A stretch of DNA of 35,165 nt from an uncultured Acidobacteriota bacterium (GCA_937864465.1 CALMJU010000101.1:1-35165), one strand, 5' to 3'; counted from the stretch's first letter, positions 20,599-28,627 are shown. Notes: a model not told the origin generated them from the sequence alone. A program made the numbers and translations.

Positions 20599-20673
20599 GG
20601 CGCTATCGTCTAGGGGTTAGGACGGGTGGTTCTCAGCCATCAAACCGGGGTTCGAATCCCCGTAGCGCTACCA
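20599..20673 (+). tRNA. tRNA-Glu, anticodon CTC
   Basis: A complete cloverleaf: acceptor GGCGCTA pairs with TAGCGCT (one G-T at the end), the D loop contains TAGGGGTTAGG, the anticodon loop TTCTCAG gives CTC (reads GAG), the T arm is CGGGG-TTCGAAT-CCCCG, followed by discriminator A and an encoded CCA. Confidence 0.94.
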
Positions 20674-20705
20674 GTTCCCCCGCACTCGCAGGAAACCCTT
20701 TCCGC

Positions 20706-21062
20706 TCAGTCGCCTGGGGGGGCCGCTCGCTCCGTTCCCCGGCATGCGAAGATCTCGAGGTTGGCGGGCAGGCGGGTGTCCGGGCACAGCCGCTGCAGGA
20801 TGCTCAGGACATTCCGGCGGACGTCGTCCACCCTTTCCGTGGTCAACCGCTCGGAAACCACCTTCCCGACGTACTCGTGCTCCCCGAGCCGGCAGATCGT
20901 CAGGAAGGCCGTGTCCTCGGTGGAAACATAGGCCCTATCGGGACCGGTCAGGCCGTGGAGCTGCCGCCGGAGCTGGCTGTCGAGCCGCAGCCCGACGAAG
21001 ATCGATTGGCCATCGCTCAGGTCCAAGGCCCGCGGCCCCCACCGAAAGAACGCCCGGCGCAT
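20706..21062 (-). CDS. Small soluble protein of unknown function
   Basis: 118 residues with no signal peptide or membrane segment. It opens MRRAFFRWGPRALDLSDGQS and has mixed alpha/beta character: a strand-rich first half (IFVGLRLD, AYVSTEDTAFLTICRLG, EYVGKVVSE) and a helix (VDDVRRNVLSILQRLCP) before a short tail. I recognise no family. It is a single gene between tRNA-Glu (32 bases from its stop) and the phosphomannomutase gene, both reading away or in parallel. A poor TTGACT/CATTCT promoter pair with 16-base spacing can be seen at 21114-21087 on its strand. Codon use agrees with neighbouring genes, which supports coding. Confidence 0.55.
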   Translation of the reverse strand: MRRAFFRWGPRALDLSDGQSIFVGLRLDSQLRRQLHGLTGPDRAYVSTEDTAFLTICRLGEHEYVGKVVSERLTTERVDDVRRNVLSILQRLCPDTRLPANLEIFACRGTERAAPPGD

Positions 21063-21160
21063 CCTGGCGTCCCGATTGCATAGGAAAGAATGCAGGATGC
21101 GGCGAGAAAGTCAAGTCGCGGGAACGGCCTCGCGGGCCCCGAGCCGGCCTCGCCCTCGCC

Positions 21161-22525
21161 TCAGGCGCCCTCGAGCGCGGCCAGGATCTCCCGGGCCTTC
21201 TCCTGCACGAGCGCGGCGTCGCCCCGCGACTCGACGTTCAGACGGATCAGGGGCTCGGTGTTCGAGGCGCGCAGGTTGAACCTCCACCGCTCGAACTCGA
21301 TCCCCACGCCGTCGGTCTCGTCGATCCTGAGGGCCTTCGGGCCGTAGGACTCCTTGAGCCTCCGGATCGCGCCGGCGGCGTCGGACACCCGCCGGTTGAT
21401 CTCTCCGCTCGCCGGGAACCGGCGCATGCGCTCCCCGACGAGCTGCGACAGCGGCTTCCCCGCGGCGCGCAGGATGTCGAGGACGATCAGCCACGGGATC
21501 ATCCCGCTGTCGCAGTAGGAGAACTCGCGAAAGAAGTGGTGCGCGGACATCTCGCCGCCGTAGACGGCGTCCTCCCGCCGCATCACCTCCTTCATGAACG
21601 CGTGGCCGGACTTGCTCTGGACGGGAACGCCGCCGCATTCCCGGACGACCTCGATCGTGTTCCAGGTCAGGCGCGGGTCGTGGACGATCCGGGCCCCCGC
21701 GTGGCGCTGCAGGGCGTGGCAGGCGAGCAGGCCGACGATGTAGTAGCCCTCGATGAACTCCCCCCTCTCGTCGAACAGGAAGCACCGGTCGAAGTCGCCG
21801 TCCCAGGCGATCCCAACGTCCGCCCGCTCGCGGAGCACGGCCTCCGCGGTGACCTTCCGGTTCTCCGGGAGGAGGGGGTTCGGGACGCCGTTCGGGAACC
21901 GCCCGTCCGGCTCGTGGAGGAGCTTGACGAACCGGAGCGGCAGGCGCCCCTCCAGGCGGTCCACGATCGCGCCGGCCCCGCCGTTGCCCGCGTTGGCGAC
22001 GACGCGCAGCGGCGGGAGATTCGCCGCGTCCACGTACGCGAGAAGGTGATCCACGTACGCGGGCACGACATCCACCGGTTCGGTCCTCCCGCGCCCCGCG
22101 CTCGCCCCGAGCTCGCCCGCCAGGACCCTGCGCTCGATCTCGAGGAGCCCGGTGTCCGCGCTGATCGGCCGCCCCCCCTCCCGGACGAGCTTGAGCCCGT
22201 TGTAGTCCACCGGGTTGTGGCTCGCGGTCACCATGACGCCGCCGTCGAGGCCGAGGTGGAACGTCGCGAAGTAGACCATCTCCGTCCCGCATTCGCCGAT
22301 GTCCACGACGTCCACGCCCGACGCCTCGAGCCCGTCCCGGACCGCCCCTGAGATCTCCGGGCTCGTCAGGCGGATGTCGTGGCCCACGGCGACGCGCTTC
22401 GGCCGGACGAACGCCGCGTACGCGCGGGCGATCCGGAAGGCGAGGTCGGAGTCGAGCTCGTCGGGAACCCGTCCGCGGATGTCGTAGGCCTTGAAGCAGG
22501 CGAGGCGGTCGCGGGGCTCGGTCAT
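21161..22525 (-). CDS. Phosphomannomutase/phosphoglucomutase
   Basis: 454 residues of the alpha-D-phosphohexomutase superfamily (AlgC/ManB type). It interconverts mannose- or glucose-6-phosphate and the 1-phosphates for nucleotide sugar, LPS or exopolysaccharide synthesis, in the cytoplasm. Motifs: start FKAYDIRGRVP; the phosphoserine loop VTASHNP with Ser102; the metal loop DGDFDR (Asp242, 244, 246); the sugar-binding GEMSAHHFF; and the phosphate-binding RASNTEPLIRLNVE near the C-terminus. All expected residues are present. The start is ATG 22523-22525, with GGAGGA about eight bases upstream; the open frame further upstream is not coding. Its promoter region holds the palindromic repeat copy 2 (22572-22613). 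No sugar-nucleotide gene is adjacent, so it serves a pathway encoded elsewhere. Confidence 0.94.
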   Translation of the reverse strand: MTEPRDRLACFKAYDIRGRVPDELDSDLAFRIARAYAAFVRPKRVAVGHDIRLTSPEISGAVRDGLEASGVDVVDIGECGTEMVYFATFHLGLDGGVMVTASHNPVDYNGLKLVREGGRPISADTGLLEIERRVLAGELGASAGRGRTEPVDVVPAYVDHLLAYVDAANLPPLRVVANAGNGGAGAIVDRLEGRLPLRFVKLLHEPDGRFPNGVPNPLLPENRKVTAEAVLRERADVGIAWDGDFDRCFLFDERGEFIEGYYIVGLLACHALQRHAGARIVHDPRLTWNTIEVVRECGGVPVQSKSGHAFMKEVMRREDAVYGGEMSAHHFFREFSYCDSGMIPWLIVLDILRAAGKPLSQLVGERMRRFPASGEINRRVSDAAGAIRRLKESYGPKALRIDETDGVGIEFERWRFNLRASNTEPLIRLNVESRGDAALVQEKAREILAALEGA

Positions 22526-22571
22526 GATCCGGTCCTCCTCGAGGGGTAGGGCCGAGCATAGCAGATCGCAA

Positions 22572-22613
22572 ATCGGGGACAGCGACCGATTCAAATCGTC
22601 AGCTGTCCCCGGT
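22572..22613. repeat. Imperfect palindromic repeat, copy 2
   Basis: CGGGGACAGCGACCGATT pairs imperfectly with the later half ending CAGCTGTCCCCG, around a CAAATC centre. It matches the architecture of the perfect palindrome at 2148-2189. It lies directly between the phosphomannomutase gene and the duplicated oxidase fragment, which joins it within four bases. Confidence 0.75.
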
Positions 22614-22616
22614 TTT

Positions 22617-22740
22617 CGAACAGCACCCCCGGCGCCATCCTCCACGAAGGGTCGAGCGCCGACTTGATCGCGCGCATCTCGCGGATGGCGGCGTCGCCGA
22701 GGAAGCCGCGCATCGTCTCCTGCTTGATCGGGCGCTTTCG
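22617..22740 (-). pseudogene. Truncated copy of the 3' end of the FAD-linked oxidase gene
   Basis: About 114 bases (22617-22730) match 30907-31020 with only four mismatches, then similarity fades. Read on the minus strand it encodes PIKQETMRGFLGDAAIREMR followed by the same C-terminal residues up to PGVLF, where the intact gene reads PVKQEMMRRFLGDAAIREMR. The upstream catalytic parts are absent, an in-frame TAG stands about 20 bases upstream of the homology, and the native stop is replaced by read-through into the palindromic repeat. Three amino-acid changes suggest it came from the neighbouring intact gene some time ago, or from a close paralogue. Confidence 0.85.
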
Positions 22741-22798
22741 GAGACCTTGCTAACGCCCCAGCCCATTGGGCGACACCGTCGTACGGGAGGGAAGTGTG

Positions 22799-23503
22799 GT
22801 GACCGGCGCGATCGCTGGATTCGGGCCTGGAGCCATTCGGGGTTACAATCCCGCCATCCGGTGGAGGGACATCATCAACCGCGCGAGGACGCCAGCGACG
22901 CGATCGACCGAAGATGCAAGCTGGGCGAACGCCGACTGGGGGCCGGCATTGGCGCGGCGATTCGTCGAAGGAGACGACCGCGCGGTTCGAGCGGTCGAGC
23001 GCTTCGTCGCGATGATCGTGAGCTGCCAGCAGGGCCACGCCATACCCCACACTCATCGCGACGACGTCGTCCAGGAGACCCTCCTGAGCCTGCTCCGGGC
23101 GATCCCTTCCACGGGGTACGAGTTCCGTACAGGATTCCAGGCGTTCGTGCGCCACGTGGCTCACGCCCGCTGCGTGGATTGGATCCGGCGGCAGCGAGAT
23201 GCCGTGTCGATGGACGAGGCGCTGCCTGCCCCTGCAGGGGATCCGGCGGATCCCCTCATCGAGGCCGACCGCCGGAGGCTCATGGCGGAAGTGCTGCGCC
23301 GGATCGGTCCCGCGAACGTGGAGCTGATTCGACTCCACGCCATCGAGCGCGTTCCGTGGTCCGTCATCGCCGAGCGCCTCGGGCGTAGCGAAAAGGGGTT
23401 GCGTGTGCGGATGTGCCGATGCCTCAAGCAGGCGCGGACCATCAGCCTCGAGCTGTCGGCGCTTCTTCCGAGAACCGAACGGAAGTCCGGGGTGGCGCGA
23501 TGA
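22799..23503 (+). CDS. ECF-type RNA polymerase sigma factor
   Basis: About 234 residues. Region 2 runs through FVAMIVSCQQGHAIPHTHRD, DVVQETLLSLLRAI and FQAFVRHVAHARCVDWIRRQ (core binding and -10 recognition); region 4 is the helix-turn-helix LIRLHAIERVPWSVIAERLG followed by RSEKGLRVRMCRCLKQAR (-35 recognition). There is no region 1.1 or 3, as in ECF factors. The start is uncertain: GTG 22799 has GGGAGGGA six bases before it; TTG 22766 would add 11 residues; TTG 22949 would give a more typical 184-residue ECF protein and lies downstream of a TACAATCC -10-like site at 22844. The stop overlaps the anti-sigma start (ATGA), a classic sigma/anti-sigma arrangement. Confidence 0.85.
   Translation: MTGAIAGFGPGAIRGYNPAIRWRDIINRARTPATRSTEDASWANADWGPALARRFVEGDDRAVRAVERFVAMIVSCQQGHAIPHTHRDDVVQETLLSLLRAIPSTGYEFRTGFQAFVRHVAHARCVDWIRRQRDAVSMDEALPAPAGDPADPLIEADRRRLMAEVLRRIGPANVELIRLHAIERVPWSVIAERLGRSEKGLRVRMCRCLKQARTISLELSALLPRTERKSGVAR
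22844..22849 (+). promoter_or_regulatory. Possible -10 element inside the 5' part of the sigma gene
   Basis: TACAAT followed by CCC resembles other -10 sites in this window. A weak TTCGGG lies 18 bases upstream. If used, translation would have to begin later, for example at TTG 22949. Confidence 0.3.
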
Positions 23504-24447
23504 GACACTCCAAGGCCATCCTTCTCCTGCCGGACCTCGCGCAAGGCCGGGTGACGAACCGGCAGCGCCGCGCGCTCCTGGCGCACCTTCCCAGATGCCC
23601 GGAGTGCCGCGATCTGCTGCGAACCTACGGCGACCTCGGCTCGGCGCTCGCGCTCAGCGGCCCGGCCGCACCACACCACGTGGACAGCGTCGAACTGGTT
23701 TCTTTCGTCCTGGAGCCCGATGCGCTTGAGCCGGCGGACAAGCTTCGTGTCGGGGCCCATCTCGAGGTTTGCTCGGCGTGCCGGGCGGATGCGGACGCAG
23801 TGCGCAGGACCGAGGCGTCGCTTCGGCGCGAGTCTTCGTCGGGGCGTGTGGGATGGGTTGCACGTATCGCGTCGTGCCTCGAGGCACCATGGATCCCGGC
23901 GCTCGCCTCCGCCACGATCGTTGCCGCGTTGGCCGTCTACCCGGCATGGATCGGACTCGTGAAGGCCCCGGCCCTGCGGCAGGACCTGGATCGCGCGCTG
24001 AGTGAAGAACAGGCGCTGTCGAGTCGCGTCGCCGCGCTGCGCTCCGAGATAGAGCAGCTCCGCTCGCGACCTCCGGACGTTCCTGAAGGCGCGTACGCCC
24101 CGGCGATGCTTCGCCCCGGCTTGCGGGGAGCCGGCGCGACGGCGGTCGTGGAGCTTTCCGAGGACGATCGGCTCGCGGAGCTCGTCGTCGAACTCGCGAC
24201 GGAGGGGCTCACAAAGACCGGCGTGCGCCACCGGATCGAGGCGGTGCGAAGCGATGGGACAGTGGCCTGGTCGGAGGACATCGAAGGTGCCAGCCTCGTC
24301 GATCTCCTCAGAACCTCCGACGGGGTCCTGTACCTCCGAATTTCCGCGAAAAAGCTGCCGCCCGGACGGTACGAGCTCCGCCACTCTCTCGTTTCGGGAG
24401 AGGCCGTCGAGGCGATCCCCTTCGAGGTGGTGAAGAAGGCGCGCTAG
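23500..24447 (+). CDS. Membrane anti-sigma factor with two zinc-finger motifs
   Basis: 315 residues. Two HxxxCxxC motifs, HLPRCPEC (about 28-35) and HLEVCSAC (about 87-94), are typical of zinc-binding anti-sigma domains. A single transmembrane helix follows (about 129-151, WIPALASATIVAALAVYPAW), then a coiled coil (LRQDLDRALSEEQALSSRVA, LRSEIEQLRSR) and a beta-rich C-terminal domain of about 120 residues predicted outside the membrane (LVDLLRTSDGVLYLRI, LPPGRYELRHSL). It should hold the sigma factor at the membrane through its cytoplasmic fingers. The start ATG 23500 overlaps the sigma stop by ATGA. Its TAG stop shares the four bases CTAG with the stop of the convergent CHAT gene, tying the two genes end to end. 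Confidence 0.8.
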   Translation: MRHSKAILLLPDLAQGRVTNRQRRALLAHLPRCPECRDLLRTYGDLGSALALSGPAAPHHVDSVELVSFVLEPDALEPADKLRVGAHLEVCSACRADADAVRRTEASLRRESSSGRVGWVARIASCLEAPWIPALASATIVAALAVYPAWIGLVKAPALRQDLDRALSEEQALSSRVAALRSEIEQLRSRPPDVPEGAYAPAMLRPGLRGAGATAVVELSEDDRLAELVVELATEGLTKTGVRHRIEAVRSDGTVAWSEDIEGASLVDLLRTSDGVLYLRISAKKLPPGRYELRHSLVSGEAVEAIPFEVVKKAR

Positions 24448-27400
24448 CGCCAGTCACCTACCGCGACGAAACCTCCCCAAAAGAAGGGATGGGTGTCCCT
24501 TCCCGCCGCTCTCCTGGCCCTCAGGATCTCCATGGAAGCTTCACGGACGGCCGCGGCCGTCGAGCGACCTGCGAGTCGCTTCCCGTAAAGCGCTCGCGTC
24601 CACTCCGCGCTCGCGCTATCGCTCGCGGCCCACAGACTCGTGATGACGGTCCTCGCCCCGGCGACCACGAACGCTCGCCGCAGCCCGACGAGCCCCTCGA
24701 CGCCGCGGATCTCGCCCGCGCCGGTATCGCAGGCGGACAAAACCGCCCACTGCGTGCGCGAGAGATCAAGAGACGCGATCTCCTCCGCGGTGAGGATCCC
24801 GTCATCCCGATCCTCCGTGCCCTTCCCCTCCACCCGGACATTGGCGCCAGCGAACGCGAGCCCGGCCCGGAGCAGCGGATTCTCGGCGGATGGAGCGATC
24901 GTCGCGCTGGACGCCGTCGTGTTCTTCAAGGGCGGCGAAGGCGGGGACTCGAGTGCGCATTGATCGCCGAGGAAAAAACCGTGCGTCGCGAGATGAATGA
25001 CGCCGTGACCGGGAGCGGAAGCCTTGAATTCCGTCTCGCTCGCGTCCCGGCCGAGGAGCACGCGAACGTCGGAACGATCGCCCCGCTTCGAAGCGGCGTC
25101 GGACCAGGAACGCGCCACCTCCTGCGCCTCCACCGCAGAGCCGGGCAGCGGGCCGAAGCGCAAGGATCGCAAGTCCGAGCAGCGGGAGGAGATTCCCCGC
25201 AACTTCGCCGCTTTCACGACCGCCTGCGCGCCGCGCGGGGCGGTCCGGTACGCCGGGGCTTCGTCGTAGGCCGGCCCCCCGGCTGCGATGAGGCCACCGA
25301 CCGTCGCTCCTTGCGTGCCAAGCGTCAGAAGGTCTCGCTCGGCCGAGAGGTAATGGAACTCGAGGCCGCTCTCGAGGAGATACCCGCCGCCGGGATCCGG
25401 CAGCGCGGCGAAGCTCAATTGATGGAGCTCGCCCTCCGGAACCACGAACACCAGGCCGGCGCCTTCGATCGCCTGACGCAGAGGTTCCAGGACCGCGCGA
25501 CGCAATGACGAGCCGGTTTTCCGGAGATCGTTCTCCTCCAGCTTCGCGGCACGGACTCGCGCGGGAGGAAGAGTCCCTGCTTTCAGGCGCCAGCGCGAAA
25601 CGAGGTCGTCGATTTCGCGGGCTGTGCCGAGATCGACCCAAGCGGGCTTCCCCTCGTCCGCTCGCACGACGAAGGCGCCGTAGCGCTGAGGGTCACCGTA
25701 GCGCACGTAGGCAACAAGGGCGGAGCCTGCCGGCAGCGCAGGCAGAATGTCCGAGAACCCTTCCCTCCGAAACGAATGCGCGCTCCCGGCATTCCCGACA
25801 ACGGCGGCGAGCTCCCGTTCGGCGCTCTCCTTGGCATCCCGTGCGGCGAGGACTCTGCCGCTGTAGCCAGCCGGGTCTTCCTCCCCAGGCCCGACCAAGA
25901 TAAGCCTCGCCAGTCTGCGCCGAGCCGCGTCGAGAGACTCGCCGAGCTCGGAAACCCTTGCATCCCGACTAGCGGCGAGAGAGCGGTTCCGCTGCGCCAG
26001 CTCATCCAGGATTGCCCCACGGGACCGGATCCATGCGTCCCACACGTCAGCCACCGGGAACCCGTCGGCGAGGTCCGTCGCCGCGCTGGTCACCTCGAGG
26101 AGTCCCCCCCGCGCACGCTCGCCGAAGTTGAGAGCCTGCCGTTCCGGAAGGGAACGAGCCACCTCTCGAAGACTGTCGTTCCGAATCTCCCATGCTCGCC
26201 GCGCGAGGAAATACGCGTCGCGGAATTCTCTTTCCGCCGTCGCGATTCTTGAAAGATCCGAAAGTGTCTCCGCAACCGAGGGGTGCCGCTGTCCGAGGAC
26301 TTGCTCCTTGATCCCCAAAGCCCTCTGCGAGTGGGCGCGTGCCGATTCCCAAAGAGACTCGATCTGGTCGACCCGCGAGAGAAGGTCCTCGATCTCAGCC
26401 ACCTCGGGGTGTGCCGGCGCGAATCGTTCCCGTGCCAGATCCAGCGCGCGAACGAGCAGAGGTCTCGCCTTCTCCCCATCGCCTTCCTCGATGAAGAGGG
26501 CGCCGAGTCCCTTCAGGGCAAGGAAGTAGTACGGATAGGGGCGTTGCCCTCCCGCCGCTTCCAGATCGCGGATCGCCTCCTCGTAGGCTCGGCGGGCGCC
26601 TTCCCGGTCGCCGGACGCCGCCAGCGACTCACCGAGCGCTGCCAGGGGAAGCGTGTACTCCAGATCGGGCGGCACACGCTGCCTCCAGATCTCGACCGTC
26701 CTGCGAAAGCGTTCCTGAGCGAGCTCCGGCTCCCCCATCTCGAGAGCGAGGGAACCGAGGTTATGAAGGGTCTGTCCGATTTCCGTGTGGCCGGGCGGGA
26801 ACAGGCGTTCGCGCATCGCGAGCGCCGTCTCGAAGGCGGCAGACGCCTCGGGATAGTCGCCTTCCTGCATCGCGATGAGCCCGCGGAACTGGGTTGCCGC
26901 GGCTACCTCTCGGCTCTCGCGGCCGAAGCTCTTTTCCAGGAGCGGCCAAACCTCTTCCAGAGAACATCGCGCCCGCGAGAAGTCTCCGGAGTAGTAGGAA
27001 AGTCGCGCGATCTGGTAGGCGGACCATACGGTACCAGGATGATCGGGCCCCAGGTATCTCGACTGAATGTCGAGAACCCGTTCCTGCAGCGCGAGAGCCT
27101 CGGCGAATCTTCCAAAGACCTGATGGAAATCGTTCAAGTCCTCCAACGGCTGGACCAGGCGCAGATCATCCGGGGGCATCTGCGCCTCGGCGATGGAAAG
27201 CGCACGCCGCGCATAACCGAGCACTTCCAGCTCGCGCTTCTGTCCCGTTGCCACCCTGCACAAGACGTGCAGGGCCGGGAGCAGCTCGATCGCTTCTTGC
27301 CCGAGAAGGCTCTCCCGTATTCGGAGCGCCCGATCGGCCAGGAAACGGTCGGAATCCGTTTCGAGACGTAAACGAAGTTCCTTGGCCTCGAGCGAGATCT

Positions 27401-27680
27401 CGATGGTCGAGGCCGCATCGAGCGAATCCTCCCCGCCAGCGGCGTCCAAACGCTCTATCTCGGCCTGCGCCCAGGACTCCAGTGCCGAGAGCCCCTCCAA
27501 GTCCCGATCTTCCCTGCGGACGATCGCGGCCTGCCGGGCGAGGAAATCGGAGGCCGCCGCGGCGGTGAATGGCCGATGCCAGGACGTCGGGACGGGAGCG
27601 TCGGTTCCCGCCACGGCGGGTAGGGCCGGGAATCGAGTGAGCAGGAGCGCCAAGAAACCGCAGCGCAGCGCCTTCCTCAT
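24444..27680 (-). CDS. Exported TPR-CHAT protein (caspase-like peptidase)
   Basis: 1078 residues. A signal peptide (RKALRCGFLALLLTRFPALP, cleavage near AVAG) opens the protein. Residues about 90-530 are tetratricopeptide repeats of the kinesin-light-chain style (EALALQERVLDIQSRYLGPD, HPGTVWSAYQIARLSYYSGD, HTEIGQTLHNLGSLALEMGE). The C-terminal CHAT domain (about 690-1075) is a clan CD caspase-like peptidase with the catalytic pair intact: His900 in HLATHGFF and Cys984 in LSACDTGAGE. It also has the supporting ENPLLRAGLAFAGAN and HPFFWGGFVAVGDWR. CHAT proteins are activated through their TPR part by a trigger and cleave a partner protein. Here the export signal places it in the periplasm or outside, next to an anti-sigma factor. 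GTG/ATG choice: ATG 27680 used. Confidence 0.9.
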   Translation of the reverse strand: MRKALRCGFLALLLTRFPALPAVAGTDAPVPTSWHRPFTAAAASDFLARQAAIVRREDRDLEGLSALESWAQAEIERLDAAGGEDSLDAASTIEISLEAKELRLRLETDSDRFLADRALRIRESLLGQEAIELLPALHVLCRVATGQKRELEVLGYARRALSIAEAQMPPDDLRLVQPLEDLNDFHQVFGRFAEALALQERVLDIQSRYLGPDHPGTVWSAYQIARLSYYSGDFSRARCSLEEVWPLLEKSFGRESREVAAATQFRGLIAMQEGDYPEASAAFETALAMRERLFPPGHTEIGQTLHNLGSLALEMGEPELAQERFRRTVEIWRQRVPPDLEYTLPLAALGESLAASGDREGARRAYEEAIRDLEAAGGQRPYPYYFLALKGLGALFIEEGDGEKARPLLVRALDLARERFAPAHPEVAEIEDLLSRVDQIESLWESARAHSQRALGIKEQVLGQRHPSVAETLSDLSRIATAEREFRDAYFLARRAWEIRNDSLREVARSLPERQALNFGERARGGLLEVTSAATDLADGFPVADVWDAWIRSRGAILDELAQRNRSLAASRDARVSELGESLDAARRRLARLILVGPGEEDPAGYSGRVLAARDAKESAERELAAVVGNAGSAHSFRREGFSDILPALPAGSALVAYVRYGDPQRYGAFVVRADEGKPAWVDLGTAREIDDLVSRWRLKAGTLPPARVRAAKLEENDLRKTGSSLRRAVLEPLRQAIEGAGLVFVVPEGELHQLSFAALPDPGGGYLLESGLEFHYLSAERDLLTLGTQGATVGGLIAAGGPAYDEAPAYRTAPRGAQAVVKAAKLRGISSRCSDLRSLRFGPLPGSAVEAQEVARSWSDAASKRGDRSDVRVLLGRDASETEFKASAPGHGVIHLATHGFFLGDQCALESPPSPPLKNTTASSATIAPSAENPLLRAGLAFAGANVRVEGKGTEDRDDGILTAEEIASLDLSRTQWAVLSACDTGAGEIRGVEGLVGLRRAFVVAGARTVITSLWAASDSASAEWTRALYGKRLAGRSTAAAVREASMEILRARRAAGRDTHPFFWGGFVAVGDWR

Positions 27681-28130
27681 GGGGAGCCCACCCGCCGCGA
27701 GGCCCGAGCGAGCGACGGCCTCGAGGGCGTCACGCGCGCTATGTACTCGCCGCGAGCGCCCCCGTCAAGCGGACAGGCTCGAGCCGTCCTCGGCATCGCA
27801 CACTCGCCGTTCCGACCCGCAGGGCGCGTGCGAAGGAGCACGAGCCGTCATACCAAGCATAAGCGATGCGATATCAAGCGTTTACGGGAAGCGAGCGCTC
27901 CCTAGGCGACCCCCGCCAGCCACTCCGGATGATCCAGGCAGCGGAAGTTCTTCTTGGCGAATGCAAGCGAACCCTCCCCTGCGGTCCGACGCTTGAACGC
28001 AGGCGTCCGGTAGACCCACAACCCTTCCGCACGCCCCCGACCGTCTCGGCATGATCGCCACCTCGGAGAGGTGGCGGATGGCGAAGTCAGCGGCAGAAAC
28101 CAGTTCTCGAACCCCGGGCGGCTTAGCACG
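27681..28130. other. Gene-poor stretch upstream of the CHAT gene
   Basis: About 450 bases. It should contain the CHAT promoter (minus strand), but no good hexamer pair is visible. One doubtful short frame (27902-28141) and a clean 9-base stem (28056-28076) are listed separately. GC falls here relative to the left side. Confidence 0.5.
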
Positions 28131-28141
28131 TCATGCTTCAC
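27902..28141 (-). CDS. Doubtful short reading frame (79 codons)
   Basis: A GTG-started frame of 79 codons overlapping the end of the upstream membrane-protein gene by 11 bases (the GTG lies within GGTGAAGC just before that gene's TGA). The product is basic and Trp-rich (WFLPLTSPSATSPRWRS, LWVYRTPAFKRRTAGEG, NFRCLDHPEWLAGVA), with no recognised family, no signal peptide and no Shine-Dalgarno of its own. A strong hairpin runs through it. It may be a gene translated by coupling to its neighbour, a decayed remnant, or chance; I favour remnant or chance. Confidence 0.25.
   Translation of the reverse strand: MKHDVLSRPGFENWFLPLTSPSATSPRWRSCRDGRGRAEGLWVYRTPAFKRRTAGEGSLAFAKKNFRCLDHPEWLAGVA
28056..28076 (-). 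terminator. Perfect 9-base stem with three-base loop
   Basis: CGCCACCTC-GGA-GAGGTGGCG. It lies about 55-75 bases after the stop of the minus-strand membrane gene (28131-28598), a suitable place for a terminator, but no T-run is seen. Confidence 0.4.
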
Positions 28142-28598
28142 CGCCTAGGGCTGGTGGCTTTATGAGAAAGCCAGTCAGTGTCAGGGCCGTGGCGGCCCAG
28201 TCGAGTAGCCTTGGGAGCAAGAGATAACGGACTTGATCGTTTGAGTTCGAGCTAAAGACGTCCAACAGTAAGAAGAACGCTGCCAAGCTTGAGCCGGCAA
28301 GAAAGATCCACCTCTTTGGATACTTGAGAGCCAGCACAATGAATACGATGTTGCTTGCGAAAACCAGCACCAAGAACATGGCCAAGCCAGGGCTGCCTTG
28401 GGAAACCATGCGAGCAAAGGAGAACATGCTCAGAAGCTCTTCCTTTCCACCGAAACCGAAGAAGCCTCCGACGCGCGCCTTCACTGCTGGTACGAACCAC
28501 AGAACGATGTTCATTGCGTAGCCGAGGAGAAAGAATCGCCTCAGCGTCTCGTAGTGTGCGATCGCCGGAACGCGGTCAACATCCTGGCCTGTGTTCAT
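28131..28598 (-). CDS. Small four-helix membrane protein in low-GC patch
   Basis: 155 residues with about four transmembrane helices: FFLLGYAMNIVLWFVPAV, GLAMFLVLVFASNIVFIVLA, WIFLAGSSLAAFFLLLDVF and LLDWAATALTLTGFLI. AAGGAGGG lies about five bases before the ATG (28596-28598). The gene is only about half G+C, clearly lower than the surroundings, and uses A/T-ending codons freely, so it is probably a recent arrival. It lies just downstream, on the same strand, of a small exported-protein gene, with an attC-like sequence between them, a spacing that recalls integron gene cassettes. No family recognised; function unknown. Confidence 0.7.
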   Translation of the reverse strand: MNTGQDVDRVPAIAHYETLRRFFLLGYAMNIVLWFVPAVKARVGGFFGFGGKEELLSMFSFARMVSQGSPGLAMFLVLVFASNIVFIVLALKYPKRWIFLAGSSLAAFFLLLDVFSSNSNDQVRYLLLPRLLDWAATALTLTGFLIKPPALGGEA

Positions 28599-28627
28599 GT
28601 GGCCCTCCTTTCTGTCCATAGCCTGCT

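Noticed and set aside
24444-27680. Csx29-like TPR-CHAT of a type III-E CRISPR system
   Set aside because: There are no cas genes, no repeat array and no gRAMP-type protein, and this CHAT protein has a signal peptide, so a cytoplasmic CRISPR role is unlikely.
28131-28150. Boundary GCCTAGG/GCTAAGCC as an attC core
   Set aside because: The cores do not fit the integron consensus and no L boxes are seen between them.
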